Assembly (NCBI GenBank): GCA_003249585.1
Contig: QKIM01000232.1
Coordinates: 1 to 7,541 of the forward strand
Origin: Deltaproteobacteria bacterium
GTDB taxonomy: Bacteria; Myxococcota_A; Polyangia; HGW-17
DNA: 7,541 nucleotides
Reading direction: 5' to 3'
The stretch's first letter is position 1, and each line of letters begins with the position of its first letter. Shown here piece after piece: positions 1 to 4,571 of this stretch. The notes beneath the pieces were generated by a model that was given only the letters and a program-made list of their open reading frames with translations, was not told where the DNA came from and did no database searches. The position numbers and the translations under genes are program-made.

Positions 1-432
1 GCCCTTCACCTTGAGCCCCCTCGTGTCACTGCTGGGGTGACAGTGCCCTGTCTTGTGGAAATCGGTCTCCGTTACAGTGATGGTGCGGTTGAACAGGCGG
101 GGAATGGCGAGCGTGACGAGATCGCCTTTCTTCATTCCGCAGCTGTCCCTGCGTTTGGGCTCACGGATCGTCCCGGTCTCCACCACGGCGAGCACCCCGA
201 TGCGGAAATAGCCCGTCATCCCGTCGAAGAGCCCATAAATGGTGCCCGTGGGTTTGGCTTCGGGCAGCGCCGCGGGGAGGTGCGGCGGCTCACGGGTTGG
301 TTCCGTACGTTCTCCTGCCGAACGTGGTCCGGCGACCGCCTTTTTCTCGCCCGCACAGCCCGTCGACAGCGCGACCACGGCTGCCAGGACGAAGATCCCC
401 GATCCCGTCCAGTTGTGGTGAGTGAGTCCCAT
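1..432 (-). CDS. Small lipoprotein, partial (C-terminus beyond left edge)
   Basis: The minus strand is open from an ATG at 432-430 to the window edge, giving 144 visible residues and no stop. The N-terminus is a lipoprotein signal: a hydrophobic stretch (about residues 12-22) ending in LSTGC, with Cys26 as the likely lipidated residue. A short Pro/Glu/Arg-rich linker (about 27-58) follows. A beta-rich, non-membrane domain then begins near PTGTIYGLFDG and contains a KKGDLVTLAIP segment and two cysteines, which could form a disulfide. The competing frames on both strands over this stretch are Arg-rich shadows without a signal peptide. A TTG two codons upstream is an alternative start, and the Shine-Dalgarno is weak (GAGAG). 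No family is recognised. The protein is probably periplasmic or envelope-anchored. It is divergent from the lipoprotein gene at 668, which suggests a shared control region. Confidence 0.72.
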   Translation of the reverse strand, partial: MGLTHHNWTGSGIFVLAAVVALSTGCAGEKKAVAGPRSAGERTEPTREPPHLPAALPEAKPTGTIYGLFDGMTGYFRIGVLAVVETGTIREPKRRDSCGMKKGDLVTLAIPRLFNRTITVTETDFHKTGHCHPSSDTRGLKVKG

Positions 433-667
433 GTGCAATCCATGCTCTCTGCCCCGAGGGGCGATTCACCATACCACAGCATGGAGGTCCCCGCAGGAAA
501 TAGCGGGTTTCAGATTGCATGCACGGGGGATGGCGGCCTCAGGATCGCATCCTCAGGGAGGAGGGATGCATCTGGACCGAGGTTGACACCGGAGCGAAAC
601 TGACCGATGCTTGGCAGGGTGAACATCGGACGCCGTGTCCGTAAAAGGGCGTTCAAGGAGGCAGGAG
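433..667. promoter_or_regulatory. Divergent intergenic region with short hairpins
   Basis: These 235 bases separate two divergent lipoprotein genes and hold no convincing gene. Several short inverted repeats are visible: GCCCC-GA-GGGGC at 451-462, CCCGC/GCGGG at 490-494 and 503-507, AGGAT-CGC-ATCCT at 541-553, and the palindrome GATGCATC at 565-572. TGCAATC at 434-440 is also mirrored by GATTGCA at 513-519. CCTCAGG occurs twice around 537-557. Any of these could be an operator or a leader structure, but none matches a regulator site I can name. Confidence 0.4.
583..611 (+). promoter_or_regulatory. Candidate sigma-70-type promoter for the 668 lipoprotein
   Basis: A perfect TTGACA (-35) lies at 583-588. 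A 17-base spacer leads to GATGCT at 606-611, a weak -10 that matches only three of six consensus positions. Transcription would start near 618, leaving a leader of about 50 bases before the start codon at 668. The -35 is convincing and the -10 is not. Confidence 0.35.
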
Positions 668-1033
668 ATGAAGTGGATATCGTTTTTAAGCATAATTATT
701 CTCTGTGGGTGCAGCGGCGGGAAGTCGTCGAACAAGGCAGGCGATGTCAAGAAGACGGCTGACGTGAAGGCCAAATCGGGGTCCCCGCTGGTCATCGAGG
801 CGCGGATAACCGGTGGTGGTGATGGCAGCAAGTACCACTGGTACACCATCAAGACGATCGCGATCACCACGAACACCATCGGCGCGAAGGCGGACGCCCT
901 GACCAGGGTGGCCATCCCAAACGGCATGCCCAAGGTCGAGGTGGGCAAGACCTATATCCTCGACATGAACCTCTACAATCCCTCAAAGCCCGAGATCGGC
1001 TTCAAGGTCACCTCCCTCAAGTTGAAGCCATGA
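668..1033 (+). CDS. Small lipoprotein of unknown function
   Basis: 121 residues. The ATG at 668 is chosen because AAGGAGG (655-661) and a second AGGAG lie just upstream, and because the protein then begins with a compact lipoprotein signal: MKW, a hydrophobic run, then LCGC with Cys15 as the likely lipidated residue. A GTG at 635 is in frame but would add eleven polar residues ahead of the signal and has no comparable ribosome site. A Gly/Ser/Lys-rich linker (about 16-38) precedes a small beta-rich domain (about 40-121) containing GSKYHWYTIKTIAI and KVEVGKTYILDMNLY. It has no cysteines after the anchor and no membrane helix. The alternating strands and GKTY turn suggest a small beta-barrel or OB-like fold, but that is inference. 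I recognise no family. An RNA stem separates it from the downstream cassette, so co-transcription is uncertain. Confidence 0.82.
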   Translation: MKWISFLSIIILCGCSGGKSSNKAGDVKKTADVKAKSGSPLVIEARITGGGDGSKYHWYTIKTIAITTNTIGAKADALTRVAIPNGMPKVEVGKTYILDMNLYNPSKPEIGFKVTSLKLKP

Positions 1034-1046
1034 GGGAATGCACACT

Positions 1047-1098
1047 CTTCCCGTCCCAGAGGGCGGAAACCCGACCTGACGCCAACAGGGACGGGAGG
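1047..1098 (+). other. Strong 11-bp inverted repeat in the 1034-1127 gap
   Basis: CTTCCCGTCCC (1047-1057) pairs with GGGACGGGAGG (1088-1098) over 11 positions, with one G-U. A 30-base loop contains smaller GGG/CCC and GGCG/CGCC complementarities. It sits between the lipoprotein stop at 1033 and the ribosome site (1117-1122) of the next gene. There is no T-run after the 3' arm, so a classic intrinsic terminator is unlikely. It could be a Rho-assisted 3' end, a processing site or a structured leader that separates the lipoprotein from the cassette. Confidence 0.55.
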
Positions 1099-1127
1099 CA
1101 ATCGCCGCTGGAAAAAGGGAGGACGCA

Positions 1128-1805
1128 ATGGCTTTGACGCAAATGCAGATCATCCAATCGCTGGGCGAGGCGATGGCGTGGTTCGAGAGAGAACTGCAAT
1201 GGGGCGTTCTCCCGACGGAGCTTCGTCATCTGATCGGCCGAATAGGCGAACTGTATGCTGCCCTTATCACCAACGGCCAGATGGCGACGGATGTGAATCA
1301 ACGCGGATACGACGTTGTGAGTGGTGCTGGCGAGCGGGTCTCAGTGAAGACCACGGCCATGATGGGCTCTGGAGGCCATATTTCCTTCAACCCCAACACA
1401 CTGCAGGAGGTCGACAGGGTGATTATCCTGCGCGTCAATACCGATGAGATGCAGATCGAGATGCTGCTCGATGCTCCGGTGTCAGAAGCCCTTGGACTTA
1501 TGAGCGACCCAAATGCCCAAGGGAAGGTCTCCATTTCTCTTTCAAAGCTCCTCAAACCATCCAGATCCGCATCCGAACTGAAGATCGTACGATCCTCCAC
1601 ACACGGGAATGTTGAGATCCGTGAAATTGAGAATGGTACAATCGAGGTCTACGTGGATGGAAAACTGGCCGGGAACACCAAGGCAGAGCTTCGAAAGTTT
1701 GCTGGCGCGTTGAACCTGAGCGTGCTCAATGGCAATGGCAATCCCTTCAATACTCGGCAATTGGGGAGCGTCGTGCTGAACGCGATCGGGAATTTAGACG
1801 GCTGA
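1128..1805 (+). CDS. DUF6998-like protein, possible PD-(D/E)XK-type nuclease fold
   Basis: 225 residues with no signal peptide or membrane segment, so cytoplasmic. GGGAGG at 1117-1122 sits five bases before the ATG. From memory the N-terminal two thirds match the family called DUF6998; this is not verified by search. The conserved-looking core runs from LIGRIGELYAALITNGQ (about 35-51) through GYDVV (60-64) and ERVSVKTTA (69-77) to VDRVIILRVNTDEMQIE (95-111). Glu41, Asp62 and Lys74, set in a helix followed by strands, are the spacing expected of the restriction-endonuclease-like (PD-(D/E)XK) fold. The acidic residue normally two before the Lys is Ser72, so activity is doubtful. A separate C-terminal part (about 165-225) contains KAELRKFAGALNLSVLNGNG and then NTRQLG, a motif I recall from other uncharacterised proteins. 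GC is low for the window (94 of 180 over 1561-1740). It leads a three-gene cassette. Confidence 0.85.
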   Translation: MALTQMQIIQSLGEAMAWFERELQWGVLPTELRHLIGRIGELYAALITNGQMATDVNQRGYDVVSGAGERVSVKTTAMMGSGGHISFNPNTLQEVDRVIILRVNTDEMQIEMLLDAPVSEALGLMSDPNAQGKVSISLSKLLKPSRSASELKIVRSSTHGNVEIREIENGTIEVYVDGKLAGNTKAELRKFAGALNLSVLNGNGNPFNTRQLGSVVLNAIGNLDG

Positions 1806-1854
1806 AGACGTTTATCCACGAGTATCATTTCTGTTGATGTAAGGAGTAACAGAG

Positions 1855-2271
1855 ATGGAGACCATTGCGCTGACCGATGAGAACACCTTCCCCGATGAGG
1901 CCGTCCTGAAATCCGTGCTGGGCAGGGGGTATGCCGCCTACACCCGGCTGCTCGCCCTCTATGAAGAGAACGGGCTGGTGCACGAGTGGCGATTCTATCG
2001 GGACGGCAAGGCCTGGCTGTGCAAGGTCCAGCACAAGAAGCGCACCATTGTTTGGATGTCCGCGTGGAAGGGGTACATGAAGGCCACCATCTACTTCCCG
2101 GTGCGATATCTGGAGGCCATCCTGGGGCTCTCGATCACCGAGGAGTCGAAGGAGCGGGTAACGGCCACGAAAAATGTCGGGAAGACCAGGCCATTCACCT
2201 TCGAGATCAGGTCCACGGAGGCGATCGCCGAGTTCGAGAAGGTCATGCAGTTCAAGCTGCACTCCAAGTAG
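1855..2271 (+). CDS. DUF3788-like protein
   Basis: 138 residues, cytoplasmic, no signal or membrane segment. AAGGAG at 1841-1846 is eight bases before the ATG. The pattern fits what I recall of the DUF3788 family, although no search was run: an N-terminal helical segment (about 12-38), then WRFYRDGKAWLCKV (45-58), KKRTIVWMS (61-69) and GYMKATIYF (73-81), followed by a C-terminal part with a GKTRPFTFEI strand and a final helix (about 120-138). The aromatic and basic strands suggest a compact alpha/beta domain of the type that binds a small ligand, but no catalytic residues stand out and the function is unknown. It lies 49 bases after the DUF6998-like gene. Its stop codon is eight bases before the start of the zinc-ribbon gene, whose ribosome site overlaps the stop, so translation of the two is probably coupled. 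Confidence 0.88.
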   Translation: METIALTDENTFPDEAVLKSVLGRGYAAYTRLLALYEENGLVHEWRFYRDGKAWLCKVQHKKRTIVWMSAWKGYMKATIYFPVRYLEAILGLSITEESKERVTATKNVGKTRPFTFEIRSTEAIAEFEKVMQFKLHSK

Positions 2272-2279
2272 GGAGGAAC

Positions 2280-2759
2280 ATGACCAAAGAGAAGGGACCT
2301 GGGTTTCGGATGAGTGGCAACCGCAGCCATGTCCGGTACGACCATCGTCAGCGGCCGACCTGCATCGAGGTCCGGTGTCCGACATGCCAGGGGCTGGCCG
2401 TGGCGAAGGAACCCGAATTCGAGGAGGGTCTCCTTGTGGTGGGCGACACGAGTCCCTCCTGGGGACAACAGCGCTTTCAGATGATCTGCACGGAATGTCT
2501 GTACAGGGCCGAGGGACTCGGCTATGGCGACCTGCCTGAGCCCTTCCACCAGATCGAAGAGGGCGGAGATGTTCTGTGGGCCTGGAACACGGACCACCTG
2601 AGGATGATCTTGAGGAGCCTCCATGGGGAGGACGTCCGGCACGATCCCTACGGCTTCTTTGAGACATACATCCATGGCGCGTGGAAACAGCACAGGGACC
2701 GGTTCATCAAGAAAATCGAGTCCCATCTGCGGGCCTTGGGCAAACAGCGCACCCCCTGA
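2280..2759 (+). CDS. Zinc-ribbon protein of unknown function
   Basis: 159 residues. The ATG at 2280 is preferred because AGGGAGGA (2270-2277), overlapping the previous stop codon, is placed just before it. The frame stays open further upstream, but that part lies inside the DUF3788-like gene. Two cysteine pairs, RCPTCQG (Cys33, Cys36) and ICTECLY (Cys70, Cys73), are spaced as the two knuckles of a structural zinc ribbon. The insert between them (about 37-69) carries GLLVVGDTSPSWG. A mainly helical C-terminal domain begins at DVLWAWNTDHLRMIL (about 97-111) and ends in a basic helix (about 134-155, HGAWKQHRDRFIKKIE). The WAWN segment followed by helices recalls other small uncharacterised zinc-ribbon proteins. 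It has no signal peptide. It may bind nucleic acid or a protein partner, which is inference. Last gene of the cassette, it converges on the kelch lipoprotein with a 30-base gap. Confidence 0.87.
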   Translation: MTKEKGPGFRMSGNRSHVRYDHRQRPTCIEVRCPTCQGLAVAKEPEFEEGLLVVGDTSPSWGQQRFQMICTECLYRAEGLGYGDLPEPFHQIEEGGDVLWAWNTDHLRMILRSLHGEDVRHDPYGFFETYIHGAWKQHRDRFIKKIESHLRALGKQRTP

Positions 2760-2776
2760 GGAGAGCGGCGTTCTCC
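2760..2776. terminator. Possible bidirectional terminator hairpin between convergent genes
   Basis: GGAGAGC-GGC-GTTCTCC forms a 7-bp stem (one G-U) with a 3-base loop directly after the stop of the zinc-ribbon gene and 13 bases beyond the stop of the convergent kelch lipoprotein gene. Position and symmetry fit a shared terminator, but there is no T-run on either side. Confidence 0.4.
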
Positions 2777-2789
2777 ACCGACGTCCGTG

Positions 2790-4205
2790 CTACTGGTAGG
2801 CCAGGGAGAAGTAGGGGAGCAGCCGCAGGTCGAGCATGTAGAACTGTTCATGGGTGAAGATGGGGACAGCACCGCCGACGATGAGGTAGTTGCCACCGCC
2901 AGAGCCGTGGCCGAGGGGGAGGATCTGCAAATAGCCACGATTTGAACCGAAGTTGGGGCCTTCGGGGTTCCCGACGAAGGCCTGATCCCCGTTCGTATCG
3001 GGGGCTTCCAGTGAGCCCATGTCCGCGTCGGAGGTGTGCTGCAGCCAGGAGTCGTCCGTGGGAGCATAGGACCACAGGTCGTTGTGATACGTATTGAGCG
3101 CCTCGTTCCAGTAGTCGCTGATAACGCTGCCCCCAAGGACGAAGATGCCGCTGTACATCTGGACTTCGGCGCACGCCATGGAGGCGCGCCCTCCGATGCC
3201 GGCCGGCATGGTGCTGGTCGAGAAGGAGAAATCATCGAGATCCACGGCGATCACCTGGTCGGAGAAGGTGATGGTGTTGCCGCCGTCTTCAGTGGTTTTG
3301 CCGCCAAAGCTGTACAGCATGTTTTTCCCCATGACCTGCGAGACCACGAGGCAGTTGTCCACCATGCTCGGCAGCCCGGAGAGGATCTCGCTCCATGTCC
3401 CGGTGTCGAGATCCAGGGCGTACAGGGTGGTGGCGAAATCGGAGGCTCCCATCCAGCCGTACACGAAGAGCCGTCGCGTGTCCCAGTCGAAGCGGTGGGA
3501 GTAGGAGATGAAGCCGTTGGCGAAGGGCGAGGTGCCAATGGCCGAGAGGCTCGCCTCGCCTGAGGTAGAGACCCTCATGATGGCCGGCGCGAGGGGGCCC
3601 GTGACCACCCACTCCCGGTAGAGGTCGTCCCAGCCGAGAAACTGGCACCAGTCCTCGTCCGCGCAGAAGACCTCGTCGGTGGCAAACACGTCTCCATTCA
3701 GGGGCAGTTTCCGGTGCACCAGGCTGGAGGCATCCAGGGTCCACAGATAGGGGTCGTAGGGGGCGTCGAGACCGCGGCCGTAGGCGGTGGCGATGGTGCT
3801 GCCGTCGTCGGTGACGGCGTAGGAGATGCCGTCCACGGGCATCATGAGCGAAGTGCCGTTGACCACGGGATCGTCGATGGTAATGGGGCGCAGGAACCAG
3901 CCATAGGGGCGACAGACGTTGGAGAGATCGAGGGTCGTCTCGTCGTAAACACACACTTCGCCCGGGCCGCAGGCGGGGACGCACTCGCGGGGTGTGCACA
4001 GGTCTTCTCCCGTACACTCCTCCCACGCCTCACACTCAGGAGAGCACGGTGGATTCGCTGTGTTGTTGATGTTGCTTGTGTTGTTGACGTTGCTTGTGTT
4101 GTTTGCGTTGCTTGTGTTGTTTGCGTTGTTGCCGTTGCCACCGTCGTCGTCACAGGCGGTGAGGAGCCAGGTGAGGGTGCAGGTAAGGAGCAGAAACCTT
4201 CGCAT
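2790..4205 (-). CDS. Kelch-type beta-propeller lipoprotein with Asn-rich linker
   Basis: 471 residues. The start at 4205 has GAGGAGG a few bases upstream. A signal peptide ends in LLTAC, with Cys18 as the lipid anchor, followed by Asp-Asp-Asp at +2 to +4. Residues 28-51 are four copies of the hexapeptide (A/V/I)NNT(S/A)N, a flexible spacer. A Cys-rich stalk (54-98) has eight cysteines in a CxPxC...C...CxxxCxPxCGPGExC pattern and presumably forms disulfides outside the cytoplasm. The rest (about 110-471) consists of kelch-like blades, best seen at 234-275 (RRLFVYG...LYALDLDTGTWSEI), 283-330 (NMLYSFGG...VIAVDLDDFSF), 345-390 (GIFVLGGS...DLWSYAPTDDSWLQ) and 405-460 (NYLIVGG...FYMLDLR), plus one or two weaker N-terminal blades. 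Kelch propellers usually bind proteins or glycans; the ligand here is unknown. It is divergent from another propeller lipoprotein at 4572. Reading this stretch on the plus strand gives only shadow frames. Confidence 0.9.
   Translation of the reverse strand: MRRFLLLTCTLTWLLTACDDDGGNGNNANNTSNANNTSNVNNTSNINNTANPPCSPECEAWEECTGEDLCTPRECVPACGPGEVCVYDETTLDLSNVCRPYGWFLRPITIDDPVVNGTSLMMPVDGISYAVTDDGSTIATAYGRGLDAPYDPYLWTLDASSLVHRKLPLNGDVFATDEVFCADEDWCQFLGWDDLYREWVVTGPLAPAIMRVSTSGEASLSAIGTSPFANGFISYSHRFDWDTRRLFVYGWMGASDFATTLYALDLDTGTWSEILSGLPSMVDNCLVVSQVMGKNMLYSFGGKTTEDGGNTITFSDQVIAVDLDDFSFSTSTMPAGIGGRASMACAEVQMYSGIFVLGGSVISDYWNEALNTYHNDLWSYAPTDDSWLQHTSDADMGSLEAPDTNGDQAFVGNPEGPNFGSNRGYLQILPLGHGSGGGNYLIVGGAVPIFTHEQFYMLDLRLLPYFSLAYQ
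4053..4124 (-). repeat. Four tandem 18-bp units encoding an Asn-Thr-Ser linker
   Basis: Four in-frame 18-base units on the minus strand encode (A/V/I)NNT(S/A)N. They are imperfect at DNA level: the middle units are nearly identical and the outer ones have drifted. Because the unit is a multiple of three, copy-number change would lengthen or shorten the linker of the kelch lipoprotein without a frameshift. Confidence 0.85.
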
Positions 4206-4280
4206 GGGGACCTCCTCGTTGCGTGATGCGTACTTATGGCCTTTGGGCGAAGCGACGTCGCGCCTTGGGCAATCGAGTTG

Positions 4281-4303
4281 TTCACAGTGTAATGAATTGT
4301 GAA
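4281..4303. promoter_or_regulatory. Candidate operator: TTCACA-N11-TGTGAA inverted repeat
   Basis: Perfect 6-bp arms, TTCACA at 4281-4286 and TGTGAA at 4298-4303, flank an AT-rich 11-base centre. Arm centres are 17 bases apart, so a dimeric regulator could read both. The arms resemble CRP half-sites but in the opposite order (TCACA before TGTGA), so this is not a standard CRP box. Confidence 0.35.
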
Positions 4304-4471
4304 GTCGATAGCTAAGTTTTTACGGGGAAACCGCAAAGGGCTGCCCGCACCACTGCCCGAAAAGGCTCCCCGTTGCCGATATCTACAACCGTGCGATCGC
4401 ATCCGCTTCACCTCCATACATCCGGGCCGCTGCGGCTCAATGGTTTTCGGTGTGTTTAAGCAGGGCAGGAA

Positions 4472-4499
4472 TGGAAATTTGTCGGCAAGCTGCTACTAT
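4472..4499 (+). promoter_or_regulatory. Candidate extended -10 promoter for the propeller lipoprotein
   Basis: TGGAAA at 4472-4477 (four of six -35 matches) is followed, after 16 bases, by TACTAT at 4494-4499 (four of six -10 matches). The -10 is preceded by TGC, which makes an extended -10 (TGnTACTAT). The start would be near 4506, giving a leader of about 65 bases before the gene at 4572. Confidence 0.4.
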
Positions 4500-4571
4500 G
4501 CGTGGTGTAGCCACCCAAAACCGATGACCCTCCTGTTCTGCGCCGTCACCGCAGAGATTGAATGGTGAACC

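Larger units (their letters stand above)
4206..4571. promoter_or_regulatory. Divergent intergenic region between two propeller lipoproteins
   Basis: These 366 bases hold no convincing gene. Part of the region (about 4281-4330) is AT-richer than the flanking coding DNA. It contains the palindrome GCGACGTCGC (4252-4261), an inverted repeat TTCACA/TGTGAA (4281-4303) and a promoter candidate facing right (4472-4499). A frame opening with GTG at 4299 could encode 89 residues, but it lacks a ribosome site and a recognisable protein pattern. Reading leftwards, TACACT within the inverted-repeat area is a possible -10 for the kelch gene, though its -35 is poor. Confidence 0.5.

Noticed and set aside
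37..603. 188-codon plus-strand frame at the left edge
   Set aside because: It has no ribosome site or protein pattern and overlaps the minus-strand lipoprotein, which has a proper lipobox.
635..667. GTG at 635 as the start of the 668 lipoprotein
   Set aside because: It would put eleven polar residues before the signal peptide, and the strong AAGGAGG is positioned for the ATG at 668.
1986..2279. Upstream extension of the zinc-ribbon frame
   Set aside because: The stretch overlaps the DUF3788-like gene in another frame and reads as low-complexity sequence; the ribosome site is at 2270-2277.
1825..2667. 280-codon minus-strand frame over the DUF3788-like and zinc-ribbon genes
   Set aside because: Its composition is Arg/Pro/Ser/Gly-rich low complexity typical of a shadow frame, while the plus-strand proteins have recognisable patterns and ribosome sites.
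4281..4303. CRP-type binding site
   Set aside because: The half-sites are in reversed order and 11 bases apart, unlike TGTGA-N6-TCACA; kept only as a generic operator candidate.
4299..4568. 89-codon frame in the divergent region
   Set aside because: It has a GTG start without a ribosome site and no recognisable pattern, and it overlaps the promoter candidate of the next gene.
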